Positions 33,057 through 40,892 of a stretch of DNA of 64,000 bases are shown here, in pieces; the stretch's first letter is position 1, and each line of letters opens with the position of its first letter. The notes under the pieces were generated by a model, which had not been told where the DNA came from, did not search any database, and saw only the letters and a program-made list of their open reading frames with translations. The stretch spans positions 62,001 to 126,000 of the forward strand of contig CAJFLE010000001.1 of the NCBI GenBank assembly GCA_904387375.1. Reading direction: 5' to 3'. Source of the DNA: Candidatus Protoclostridium gallicola (lineage in GTDB: Bacteria > Bacillota > Clostridia > Christensenellales > Pumilibacteraceae). Both the position numbers and the translations under genes were made by a program.

Positions 33057-33869
33057 ATGAAGGTGTACATAGAGTTCGTGATAATCGACAATCTCGTGCT
33101 TACGTCGTCGATCGCGGGACTGTCGTACGCCGCCTGCGGCAAGCGCGTGCACAAGCGCCGCACCGCCGCCGCTGCGGCCATAGGCACGGTCATAAGCGTG
33201 TTTTATCCGTTCTGGGATCTGATCACGCCGCTGCTCGTTGCTGCGAAAATAGCGGTGGGGCTGCTGCTCGGCATACTGCTGTTCGCACGGCTGGACAAGG
33301 CGGCTCTCGGCGTGCTGATGTTCTTCGCGCAGACCGCGGTCGTAGGCGGCGTATGCGTGTTCGCGAACTATCTCGTCACGGGGGATATAGGCGCGGCGCT
33401 CACCGGCGTTCCCGTGCTGCCGTACTGTGTGCCTTCCGCCATAGGCGCGGCGCTGTTCTTCGTCTTCCGCGCCGTGTTCCGCGCGGCGGGCAGGCGGCGC
33501 ACCGCGTCGGCGTTCGTGTATTCCGTCGCCGTCACTATAGGCGGGCGCACGGCGCGTATGCGCGGCTATCTCGACACCGGCAACGGCCTGTACGACGAAA
33601 AGACGTCGCTGCCCGTCGTGGTCGTGAAACTGTCGTCACTGGCGGACGCGTTCGGCCGGCGCACGGTCGTCGGCAGGATATGCGGCTGCAAGACCGCCGA
33701 ATTCGTGGGCGGCGGAAAAAGCAAACTTTTTTTGATAAAACCGGACAAATTCCTATTATATTCGGGAAAGAAAGCGAATAAATATAGTGATGTGATGCTC
33801 GGCGTGTCCGAACGCGGATTCGGCCGCGGCGAAGATATGCTTCTGCATCCGTCGCTGGTCGGAGGCTGA
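33057..33869 (+). CDS. spoIIGA: SpoIIGA, pro-sigma-E processing peptidase
   Basis: Sporulation-specific membrane aspartic protease that activates pro-sigma-E in the mother cell. The 270 residues comprise about five membrane helices, then a cytoplasmic protease domain with the catalytic motif [11 protein letters not shown] and a C-terminal LHPSLVG. ATG 33057 ([12 protein letters not shown]) aligns with the usual N-terminus; TTG at 33030 with AAAGGAG 12 bases upstream is an alternative. The sigE gene follows after one base, the conserved arrangement. A Spo0A box lies upstream. Confidence 0.93.
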   Translation: MKVYIEFVIIDNLVLTSSIAGLSYAACGKRVHKRRTAAAAAIGTVISVFYPFWDLITPLLVAAKIAVGLLLGILLFARLDKAALGVLMFFAQTAVVGGVCVFANYLVTGDIGAALTGVPVLPYCVPSAIGAALFFVFRAVFRAAGRRRTASAFVYSVAVTIGGRTARMRGYLDTGNGLYDEKTSLPVVVVKLSSLADAFGRRTVVGRICGCKTAEFVGGGKSKLFLIKPDKFLLYSGKKANKYSDVMLGVSERGFGRGEDMLLHPSLVGG

Positions 33870-33870
33870 C

Positions 33871-34587
33871 ATGCTGGACGAAATAAAGAATTTTATCAGA
33901 AAACTGTTCGGACTGGACGGGGACAGGCAGCTGTTCTACGTCAGCGGGGGCGAAGCGCTCCCGTCGCCGCTCACTCCCGCGGAGGAGAGCGAGGCGCTCG
34001 CTCAGCTGCGCGAGGGCAGCGAAGAGGCGAAGTCGCGGCTCATAGAGCGCAATCTGCGCCTCGTGGTATACATAGCGCGCAAGTTCGACAATACGGGCGT
34101 GGATATAGAGGATCTCATTTCCGTGGGCACGATCGGTCTTATAAAGGCCGTGAACTCGTATAATTTCGAAAAGAACATAAAGCTCGCGACTTACGCCTCG
34201 CGGTGCATAGAAAACGAAATACTCATGCACCTGCGCCGCGTCGTGCGCATGCGCTGCGAGGTGTCCCTCGACGAACCGCTCAACGTGGATTTCGAGGGCA
34301 ACGAACTGCTCATTTCGGACATTCTCGGCACCGAGCCGGACATCGTCAGCAAAAATCTCGAAACCAGCGTGGAAAAGGAACTGCTCATGAACGCGGTGAG
34401 CAAGCTGTCGGACAGGGAACGTATAATCATGGAACTGCGCTTCGGCCTTTCGGGCGCGGAGGAGAAGACGCAGAAGGAAGTCGCGGATATGCTCGGCATA
34501 AGCCAGTCGTACATCTCGCGTCTCGAAAAAAAAATAATATTCCGCCTGCGTAAAGAGCTGAACAAACTCGGCTGCTTTTCGGGCTGA
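33871..34587 (+). CDS. sigE: RNA polymerase sporulation sigma factor SigE
   Basis: Early mother-cell sigma factor, 238 residues. It starts with a short pro-sequence ([17 protein letters not shown]), then sigma region 2 ([46 protein letters not shown]) and region 4 ([31 protein letters not shown]). Adjacency to spoIIGA identifies it as SigE rather than SigK. The bacillar partner sigG does not follow here. A terminator comes 26 bases after the stop. Confidence 0.95.
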   Translation: MLDEIKNFIRKLFGLDGDRQLFYVSGGEALPSPLTPAEESEALAQLREGSEEAKSRLIERNLRLVVYIARKFDNTGVDIEDLISVGTIGLIKAVNSYNFEKNIKLATYASRCIENEILMHLRRVVRMRCEVSLDEPLNVDFEGNELLISDILGTEPDIVSKNLETSVEKELLMNAVSKLSDRERIIMELRFGLSGAEEKTQKEVADMLGISQSYISRLEKKIIFRLRKELNKLGCFSG

Positions 34588-34612
34588 CCGCCCGGAATAT
34601 TAGAAACAGATT

Positions 34613-34638
34613 AAAAAGCCCGCATGCGGGCTTTTTTT
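34613..34638. terminator. Terminator after sigE
   Basis: The perfect palindrome GCCCGCATGCGGGC is flanked by five A and seven T residues, so it can act in both directions. Confidence 0.9.
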
Positions 34639-34639
34639 G

Positions 34640-34677
34640 TTGACAAAGAATACTATGTAATGTATAGTATAATACAT
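34640..34677 (+). promoter_or_regulatory. PadR gene promoter with overlapping operator
   Basis: TTGACA (34640-34645), a 17-base spacer and TATAGT (34663-34668). ATGTAT and ATACAT form an inverted repeat at 34660-34677 that overlaps the -10 box. This fits the ATGT-ACAT pattern of PadR operators and suggests autorepression. Confidence 0.72.
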
Positions 34678-34699
34678 AAAACAGTATTTCGGAGGCGGA

Positions 34700-35017
34700 A
34701 TGGACATACAACTGAAAAAAGGCGTGCTGGACGTATGCGTTCTCGCCGTGCTGAAGAGGGGCGAGTCATACGGATACAAGATCATGCAGGACGTGTCGCC
34801 GTATATGGAAATATCCGAGTCCACGCTGTACCCGGTGCTCAAGCGGCTGGAATCCAACGGCTACGTTTTGTCGCGTTGCGCGGAGTACCGCGGCAGACTG
34901 CGCAAGTATTACGGCATTACCGCCGCGGGCGAGGCGAGAATAGACGAATTCACGGACGACATAAGAGAACTTGACAAAGCGTATAAATTCATACTCAGAG
35001 AGGGACGCAGAAGATGA
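34700..35017 (+). CDS. PadR-family transcriptional regulator
   Basis: A 105-residue regulator made of the PadR winged helix only: GVLDVCVLAVLKRGESYGYKI, then ISESTLYPVLKRLESNGYV and the wing GRLRKYYGITAAG. The C-terminal dimerisation helix is short. TTCGGAGG precedes the ATG. It overlaps the next gene by four bases. PadR plus a DUF1700/DUF4097 membrane protein is a recurring Firmicutes pair linked to envelope stress, and a candidate operator overlaps the promoter. Confidence 0.92.
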   Translation: MDIQLKKGVLDVCVLAVLKRGESYGYKIMQDVSPYMEISESTLYPVLKRLESNGYVLSRCAEYRGRLRKYYGITAAGEARIDEFTDDIRELDKAYKFILREGRRR

Positions 35018-36147
35018 CAAGATCGGAATGGATGAAAGAACTGAGCGGATACCTGTCCGCGCTCGGCGACGACGAACGCGAGCGCGCGATGTCGTATTAC
35101 GCCGAACTGTATAACGACAAGCACGACGGCGGCATGTCCGAGCGGGAGATACTGCGCGGCTTCGGCTCCCCGCGCGAGGCCGCGGACATGATACTCTCGC
35201 ATACGACCGAAGAGGACTGGCTGACGGCAACCCACAGCGAGAAGTCCGAGCCTGCGCCGGATTGCGAAGAGCAGACGACCGGCGAACAGGCTCCGGCAGA
35301 CGTCAGGCCGCCCGGGAAAAAGAAGTCGGTTTTCTTACGCATAGTGCTGCCCGTGATCATAGCCGTTGTCATCGCGCTTGCCGTATACTCCGCCGTCGCG
35401 ACGATAATAGATTCGGCGACGCGCAGCACACAGACGTATGACATTACCAAACCCGCCGATGTGCTTGTGATCGAAGCGGCATCGGCCGAAGTCACCGTAG
35501 TGCAGGGCGACACGCTTTCGGTCGTGTACGACACATCCGCGTTCGTGCCCGTCAATATTACCGAAACGGAGAGCGGCGGCAGAAAAGTGCTGTCGATAGA
35601 ACAGCGGCACCTCGCTTTCATCGCGTGGTCGATGCTTGACGCTGAAATAACCGTCACCGTGCCGTCGCTGACCGATATAAGCGTCGAATCTGCTGCCGGC
35701 AGCGTACATGTTTCCGGCTTCGACCTGGACGAACTGAGCATCGACTCTTCGGCAGGATCGGTGACCGTGGAGGACTGCACCGCGTCCGATATCGACATAG
35801 ATAGCGCGGCGGGCGACGTTACGCTCCGCAATGTGTCTGCGGGCAGTCTGTCCGTGGATTCGGCCGCAGGCGGCGCCGAACTCGCAAATGTGACTGCGGA
35901 CTCCGTGGGACTTGAATTTGCCGCTGGCAGCGTTACGTTCGACCGCCTTACCGTCGGCAAGTCGCTTTATGCCGAGTTTTCCGCCGGCAGCCTGACAGGC
36001 ACCATGGTGGGCAGGGAAGAGGATTATTCCGTGAGCGTGGAAGCCTCCGCCGGTACGTCCAATCTTGCCAATGCCGACCGCGGCACAGGCAAAAGCATAA
36101 CCGCCGAATTCGCCGCCGGCAGTCTGAATATAACTTTTATTGAATGA
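35014..36147 (+). CDS. DUF1700-DUF4097 membrane protein
   Basis: A 377-residue protein. An N-terminal DUF1700 domain (about 1-70, MTRSEWMKELSGYLSALG) is followed by a linker, one membrane helix (about 105-130) and a long beta-repeat DUF4097 domain. The repeats recur about every 19 residues around an AAGSV or SAGSL core (for example SVESAAGSVHVSG, SIDSSAGSVTVED, DIDSAAGDVTLRN, AEFAAGSLNITF). This suggests a beta-solenoid outside the membrane. The start overlaps the padR stop. The function is not established. Confidence 0.87.
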   Translation: MTRSEWMKELSGYLSALGDDERERAMSYYAELYNDKHDGGMSEREILRGFGSPREAADMILSHTTEEDWLTATHSEKSEPAPDCEEQTTGEQAPADVRPPGKKKSVFLRIVLPVIIAVVIALAVYSAVATIIDSATRSTQTYDITKPADVLVIEAASAEVTVVQGDTLSVVYDTSAFVPVNITETESGGRKVLSIEQRHLAFIAWSMLDAEITVTVPSLTDISVESAAGSVHVSGFDLDELSIDSSAGSVTVEDCTASDIDIDSAAGDVTLRNVSAGSLSVDSAAGGAELANVTADSVGLEFAAGSVTFDRLTVGKSLYAEFSAGSLTGTMVGREEDYSVSVEASAGTSNLANADRGTGKSITAEFAAGSLNITFIE

Positions 36148-36175
36148 ATTACTTGATTTTACATTTATTTTTAAT

Positions 36176-36214
36176 AACAGCCCCGCGCTTACGAAAAACG
36201 CGGGGCTGTTTATT
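36176..36214. terminator. Bidirectional terminator between convergent genes
   Basis: A 12-bp stem AACAGCCCCGCG/CGCGGGGCTGTT with an 11-base loop, and T-rich or A-rich flanks on both sides. Confidence 0.85.
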
Positions 36215-36215
36215 T

Positions 36216-36983
36216 TTAATCCAGACCGAGAAGATAATCGGTCGTAACGTCGAAATACTTGGATATCGCTTCCAGAGTTTCGTAATCCGGCTGCCTGAAT
36301 CCGGTTTCCCAACTGCTTATACTGCGCTGACTTACGTGGAGTATTTCCGCAAGCTGTGCCTGCGACAGCCCTTTTCCGGTGCGCAGCTCTTTTAATCTTT
36401 CTTTGAACAGAATCATTGGTGAATAGTCAGTATCCTTACCATTATTGAGAGCTTTAGATATTGCCTTATTTTGTTTTAATAATAAATTGGCTACGCCTAC
36501 ATGATACTTTGTTAACAGTTTTAGTGAATAAGAAATTAATTCCGACATTAAATCAAGTATATGTTGCTTGTCATTTATATTATTGAGATAAATATTATTA
36601 TCTTTATCACAAGGATAACGGAAGGCAAAAGATAAGTTATTTGTTTTTAAAATAGCTTGAATCGTTTCGGCTTTTGCTGACAAATGATTATATTCCTGTT
36701 CGTTAATCCCTAATGACAAAAATTCACTTTTTGTTTGAGGATCTTTATACAATTTAAGAAAGTCATGACTATCTATGTTAAATTCTTTTACGGAATATTT
36801 TTCAATATACCCATCGTAATTTAAAATACAATACTTAGTCCAGATTTCCATATAATTTGCATATATTAGACCCATCGTATAAAAATATTTTAGCGTGTCT
36901 TTTTGTTTATGTAATTTAAAGTAACTTGTAGCATAAGACATAATATAGTCCATATACAAATTAGATAAATTATCTTTAGTCAT
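36216..36983 (-). CDS. Protein with C-terminal XRE helix-turn-helix and AT-rich N-terminal domain
   Basis: A 255-residue protein. The last 65 residues are an XRE helix-turn-helix (LKELRTGKGLSQAQLAEIL, SQRSISSWETGFRQPDYETL, DYLLGLD), which is unusual because this domain is normally N-terminal. The first 190 residues are helical, rich in Asn, Lys and Tyr, and I do not recognise them. Their DNA is strongly AT-rich, while the helix-turn-helix DNA is GC-rich like the chromosome, as if a foreign domain had joined a resident regulator. The start at 36983 (GGTGA upstream) is tentative; 37001 is possible. Confidence 0.7.
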   Translation of the reverse strand: MTKDNLSNLYMDYIMSYATSYFKLHKQKDTLKYFYTMGLIYANYMEIWTKYCILNYDGYIEKYSVKEFNIDSHDFLKLYKDPQTKSEFLSLGINEQEYNHLSAKAETIQAILKTNNLSFAFRYPCDKDNNIYLNNINDKQHILDLMSELISYSLKLLTKYHVGVANLLLKQNKAISKALNNGKDTDYSPMILFKERLKELRTGKGLSQAQLAEILHVSQRSISSWETGFRQPDYETLEAISKYFDVTTDYLLGLD

Positions 36984-37011
36984 GATAAATTCACCATACA
37001 TTAAAATTAAT

Positions 37012-37047
37012 AAAGACCCGGCTCATAGACCATGCGAGCCGGGTCTT
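37012..37047 (-). terminator. Terminator of tRNA-Ser(GCU)
   Basis: Stem AAAGACCCGGCTC/GAGCCGGGTCTTT directly after the tRNA 3' end, followed on the minus strand by a weak T-rich run. Confidence 0.75.
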
Positions 37048-37140
37048 TGGCGGAGAAGGAGGGATTCGAACCCTCGCTACGGTTTAATCCATACTACTCC
37101 CTTAGCAGGGGAGCCCCTTGAGCCACTTGGGTACTTCTCC
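37048..37140 (-). tRNA. tRNA-Ser(GCU)
   Basis: Read on the minus strand: acceptor GGAGAAG pairs with CTTCTCC, the anticodon stem CTCCC/GGGAG encloses a loop with anticodon GCT, a long variable arm follows as in class II tRNAs, the T-loop has GGTTCGAATCC, and the discriminator G is followed by encoded CCA. It reads AGC/AGU codons. Confidence 0.96.
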
Positions 37141-37152
37141 AAAACAAGAATG

Positions 37153-37181
37153 ATTATATCAAAGCGCCGCCCCGTTGTCAA
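37153..37181 (-). promoter_or_regulatory. Consensus promoter of tRNA-Ser(GCU)
   Basis: TTGACA (37181-37176), a 17-base spacer and TATAAT (37158-37153) on the minus strand, 12 bases before the tRNA. Confidence 0.92.
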
Positions 37182-37220
37182 GGATTTGCGCAACAAAAAA
37201 AGCGCCGCAGGCCTTTTCGA

Positions 37221-37249
37221 TTTACAAAATCAGGAAACGGCTGTATAAT
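37221..37249 (+). promoter_or_regulatory. Promoter of the PHP-UvrD gene, apparently leaderless
   Basis: TTTACA (37221-37226), a 17-base spacer and TATAAT (37244-37249), six bases before the ATG at 37256. The predicted +1 is the A of the start codon, and no Shine-Dalgarno sequence is present. Confidence 0.8.
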
Positions 37250-37255
37250 ATAAGC

Positions 37256-40240
37256 ATGTTTCTCGCAGATCTGCATATACATTCGAAATACTCGCGCGCA
37301 ACCGGCCGCAACGCGGATATTCCCAATATCGACCTCTGGGCGCGGCGCAAGGGGATAGGGCTTGTCGGCACGGGCGATTTCACGCACCCCGCCTGGCGTG
37401 AAGAACTGGCGGACAAGCTGGAACCTGCGGAAGAAGGGCTTTACCGCATTAAGGAAGAAGCACGGCTGCGCGACGTGTGCGAGCTGCCCGTGCAGCCGCG
37501 TTTCGTCGTGTCCGGCGAGATAAGCTGCATATACAAGCAGGACGGCAAGGTGCGCAAGGTACATAACGTCATTCTGCTTCCGTCGCCGGACGCTGCGGAG
37601 CAGCTGTCTCTCAAGCTGGAAGCGATAGGCAACATACGCTCGGACGGACGCCCCATACTCGGGCTTTCGTCATACGATCTGCTGGCAATAACGCTGGACG
37701 TATGTCCCGAGGCCGTCTTTATCCCCGCGCATATCTGGACGCCGCACTTTTCGATGTTCGGCGCGTTTTCCGGTTTCGATTCGGTGGAGGAGTGCTTCGG
37801 CGATCTCGCATCGCATATCCGCGCGCTGGAAACAGGACTGTCTTCCGATCCGCTCATGAACCGCCGCGTGCCCATGCTGGACGGCTATACCATGGTGTCG
37901 AACTCGGACGCGCATTCGCCTGCCAAGCTCGGCAGGGAGAGTAATCTGCTGGACACGGAACTGTCGTATCCCGCGCTTAAAAAGGCGCTGGAAACGGGCG
38001 AGGGATTCGCGGGCACGCTGGAATTTTATCCCGAAGAAGGCAAGTATCATCTCGACGGTCACAGAAACTGCGGTCTGAGGCTGACCCCGAAGGAAACGGC
38101 AAAGCTGGGCGGGAAATGCCCCGTGTGCGGCAAAAAAATAACGATAGGAGTGCTCAACCGTCTCGAACAGTTTGCTTCCCGGCCGGAGGATTATGTCCCT
38201 GACAACGCCGTGCATTTCGAGCATCTCATTCCGCTGCCCGAAGTCATAGCCGCCTCTCTCGGCATCTCCGCGGACGGAAATAAAGCCGGGCAGCTGTACG
38301 TGAAGCTGCTGCGCGAACTCGGCGACGAGGCTCATATTCTGCGCGGCGCGTCCGTTTCCGATCTGGCGGCTGCGGGCGGCGAGCGGCTCGCCGAGGGCGT
38401 GCGCCGCATGCGCGCGGGGCAGGTCATCAAAAACGCGGGCTATGACGGGGAATACGGAAAAATAGAGTTATTCACTCCCGACGAGCTTAGGAACGCAAGC
38501 GGTCAGATTTCCTTTTTGGGCGCGTTCGATTTCACCGCTTCCGCTTCGCCGAGCCGCCGTATTGAACGTAAGGCCGGTTCATCGGCGGATACCGGCGAAG
38601 AGAGCGCCGCGCCCGCAAAAGGCATAAACGATGCGCAGGCCGCGGCTGCGGACAGCGACGCGCGCATCACCGCCGTGATAGCCGGACCGGGCACGGGCAA
38701 AACGTTTACGCTTACCGAACGTATCGCACGGCTGGTCGAAAGGGGCGTGAATCCCCGCGACATATGCGCCGTCACGTTTACCGTCCGCGCCGCCGAAGAA
38801 ATGCGTGCGAGGCTGCGTGCGCGCATAAAGCACGCCGACGAGATTACAGTCGGCACCTTCCACTCGATCTGTTATTCTATGCTTTCGGGCGCGGCGCTGA
38901 CCGACCGTTCCGCACAGCTCCGGCTCGCCTCGGAAGTCATGGGTGAGTTCGGACTGAGCGGCTCGCCCCGGCGTTTCCTCGGAGCCGTATCCGCATATAA
39001 GAACGGCAGCGGCGAAGAAACCGCCGCGATTGCCGAATACTGCCGCCGGCTGCGCGATACCGGCGCCGCGGACTACGACGATCTCATAAGGCTCGCGCTC
39101 GAAGGAAAGAGCGGAGCTTTCGGCTGGCTGCACGTGGACGAGTTTCAGGACGTCAATCCCATGCAGTACGATCTCGTCCGCAAATGGACGGGCGCGGACG
39201 GCCGGCTGTTCGTAATAGGCGATCCCGATCAGTCGATTTACTCTTTCCGCGGATCGGATTCCGGATGCTTCGACCGTCTGCGCGCCGACTTTCCGGATAT
39301 GCGCGAAATCAGGCTGACGGACAGTTACCGCTGTTCGCCGCAGGTGCTTTCGGCCGCAGTGCAGGTAATATCCCACAATCCGGGCGAGCGCAGCCTCGTT
39401 CCCGTACGCCCGTCCGGCGCCGCCGTGCGCCTTGCCGAATGCGCGTCCGAGCTCGGAGAAGGCATATTCGTCGCGAAAGAGATCGCGCGCATGGTCGGAG
39501 GGCTGGACATGCTGGGCAAGGGCAGGGAGGAAAAGCTGCACACGTTCGGCGATATCGCGGTGCTGTCGCGCACTCACCGCATGCTGAGGGTGATTGCCGG
39601 CTGTCTGCGCCGCGACGGCATACCGTACGTGACCGACGATACCGCCTTTCTCGAGGCGCCCGAAGTCTGCGGCACGCTGGCGTTTCTGGCCGCGGTATTT
39701 CTCGGCGAGGACAGCGCGCATGCGGAGGAATTTCTCGGCAGCCGCGAGGCTTACGAAAGCGCCGCCGCGCTTTTTGCGCACAAGCGCTGCCGTCCGAGAA
39801 AACTGCTGGAAGAATGGCGTGAATATCTGCATACAGACACGCCGGCATACGCGCAGCTGACCGACGCCGCGCATTATGCGGACGTGCGCGAGTTTCTGGA
39901 CGCCGTGCGTCTGGGCGGCGACGGAGACGTCACGCTGCCGAGCGGCGATACTTCCTCGGGCGCGGTGCGTCTTGCCACTCTGCACGGCGCGAAGGGGCTG
40001 GAGTTTCCCGTAGTGTTCCTGTGCGGGCTGAACGAAAAACTGCTGCCGCTCACCGTGCGCGGAGAAATGAACGAGGAAGAGGAACGGCGGCTTTTCTACG
40101 TCGGCATGACGCGCGCTGAGAATGAACTCGTTCTGACGACGAGCGGCGCGCCGTCGCCGTTCGTTTCCGAGCTGCCGGCCGAAGTAAAGCGCGAAAACGC
40201 CAGACCGAAGCCTTCGGTCACGCAGCTTTCTTTCTTCTGA
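37256..40240 (+). CDS. PHP-domain phosphoesterase fused to a UvrD/PcrA-type helicase
   Basis: A 994-residue fusion. Residues 1-400 are a PHP-type metal-dependent phosphoesterase/nuclease (DLHIHSKYS at 5-13, GTGDFTHP, PAHIWTPHF, SNSDAHSP) with a zinc ribbon (CPVCGKK). A linker leads to an SF1A helicase: Walker A AGPGTGKT (K482), VTFTVRAAEEMRARL, GTFHSICYSML, HVDEFQDVNPMQ, GDPDQSIYSFRGS and C-terminal TLHGAKGLEFPVVFLCG and RLFYVGMTRA. It joins a possible 3' phosphatase/exonuclease to a 3'-5' translocase in DNA repair; this role is inferred. The ATG was chosen by the PHP N-terminus and lies at the predicted transcription start. Confidence 0.9.
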   Translation: MFLADLHIHSKYSRATGRNADIPNIDLWARRKGIGLVGTGDFTHPAWREELADKLEPAEEGLYRIKEEARLRDVCELPVQPRFVVSGEISCIYKQDGKVRKVHNVILLPSPDAAEQLSLKLEAIGNIRSDGRPILGLSSYDLLAITLDVCPEAVFIPAHIWTPHFSMFGAFSGFDSVEECFGDLASHIRALETGLSSDPLMNRRVPMLDGYTMVSNSDAHSPAKLGRESNLLDTELSYPALKKALETGEGFAGTLEFYPEEGKYHLDGHRNCGLRLTPKETAKLGGKCPVCGKKITIGVLNRLEQFASRPEDYVPDNAVHFEHLIPLPEVIAASLGISADGNKAGQLYVKLLRELGDEAHILRGASVSDLAAAGGERLAEGVRRMRAGQVIKNAGYDGEYGKIELFTPDELRNASGQISFLGAFDFTASASPSRRIERKAGSSADTGEESAAPAKGINDAQAAAADSDARITAVIAGPGTGKTFTLTERIARLVERGVNPRDICAVTFTVRAAEEMRARLRARIKHADEITVGTFHSICYSMLSGAALTDRSAQLRLASEVMGEFGLSGSPRRFLGAVSAYKNGSGEETAAIAEYCRRLRDTGAADYDDLIRLALEGKSGAFGWLHVDEFQDVNPMQYDLVRKWTGADGRLFVIGDPDQSIYSFRGSDSGCFDRLRADFPDMREIRLTDSYRCSPQVLSAAVQVISHNPGERSLVPVRPSGAAVRLAECASELGEGIFVAKEIARMVGGLDMLGKGREEKLHTFGDIAVLSRTHRMLRVIAGCLRRDGIPYVTDDTAFLEAPEVCGTLAFLAAVFLGEDSAHAEEFLGSREAYESAAALFAHKRCRPRKLLEEWREYLHTDTPAYAQLTDAAHYADVREFLDAVRLGGDGDVTLPSGDTSSGAVRLATLHGAKGLEFPVVFLCGLNEKLLPLTVRGEMNEEEERRLFYVGMTRAENELVLTTSGAPSPFVSELPAEVKRENARPKPSVTQLSFF

Positions 40241-40323
40241 ACCGCCGGTTTCTGTCTGTGTAAGAATTGCAATATCTGACAGCTTAAAATGCAAAATAAT
40301 TCGCCATTTTTCGCCGAAAACCT

Positions 40324-40352
40324 TTTACTTTTATTTGCTCTTTTGTTATAAT
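40324..40352 (+). promoter_or_regulatory. Promoter of hydCBA
   Basis: TTTACT (40324-40329), a 17-base spacer and TATAAT (40347-40352). The predicted start near 40359 gives a 36-base leader with AAAGGAGG. Confidence 0.78.
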
Positions 40353-40394
40353 TTTATAAGTGCGATTCATGCATTATATAAAAGGAGGCCATTG

Positions 40395-40892
40395 ATGGAA
40401 GGAAATGTCCCCGCGTTCGAGGGAACGGCGGAGCAGGCTGCGGCGCTCAGGAAAGTCATAGAGGAGCGCAAAACGCAGCCCGGTTGTCTTATGCGCGTTT
40501 TACAGGAGGCGCAGGACATATACGGCTATCTGCCGAAAGAAGTTCAGATCATGATCGCCGACGGTCTCGGTATTTCTTTATCCGAGGTGTACGGCGTCGC
40601 AACGTTTTATACACAGTTTTCGCTCATGCCCAAAGGCAGACACCGTATCAGTCTCTGCCTCGGTACCGCATGCTATGTGAAGGGCGCAGACAAGATTCTC
40701 GAAGCGCTGGAAGAAAAGCTGGGCATCAAGTGCGGCGAATGCACTCCGGACGGGCTGTTCTCGCTCGATTCCTGCCGCTGCGTCGGCGCGTGCGGGCTGG
40801 CTCCCGTCATGATGATCGACGACGACGTGCACGGCAAACTGACCGTGGAGATGCTGGACGGCATCCTCGATTCTTACCGGGAGGGCAAATAA
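40395..40892 (+). CDS. hydC: HydC, NuoE-like [2Fe-2S] subunit of the NAD-linked hydrogenase
   Basis: A 165-residue thioredoxin-like [2Fe-2S] ferredoxin subunit related to NuoE. Cluster ligands are the cysteines in CLGTACYVKGA and CRCVGACG. The N-terminal helices (MRVLQEAQDIYGYLP, VYGVATFYTQFSL) are typical of the family. AAAGGAGG lies six bases before the ATG. hydB follows directly at the stop codon. It carries electrons between the NADH-binding subunit and the hydrogenase. Confidence 0.94.
   Translation: MEGNVPAFEGTAEQAAALRKVIEERKTQPGCLMRVLQEAQDIYGYLPKEVQIMIADGLGISLSEVYGVATFYTQFSLMPKGRHRISLCLGTACYVKGADKILEALEEKLGIKCGECTPDGLFSLDSCRCVGACGLAPVMMIDDDVHGKLTVEMLDGILDSYREGK

Noticed and set aside
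35680..36140. Repeated DNA segments in the DUF4097 gene as a CRISPR-like or tandem-repeat array
   Set aside because: The repetition follows protein repeats of about 19 residues within one open frame and is degenerate at the DNA level; there are no constant repeats with unique spacers.
36983..37140. Attachment site of an integrated element at tRNA-Ser(GCU)
   Set aside because: No second copy of the tRNA 3' end and no integrase gene were found in the window. The adjacent AT-rich gene alone is not enough.
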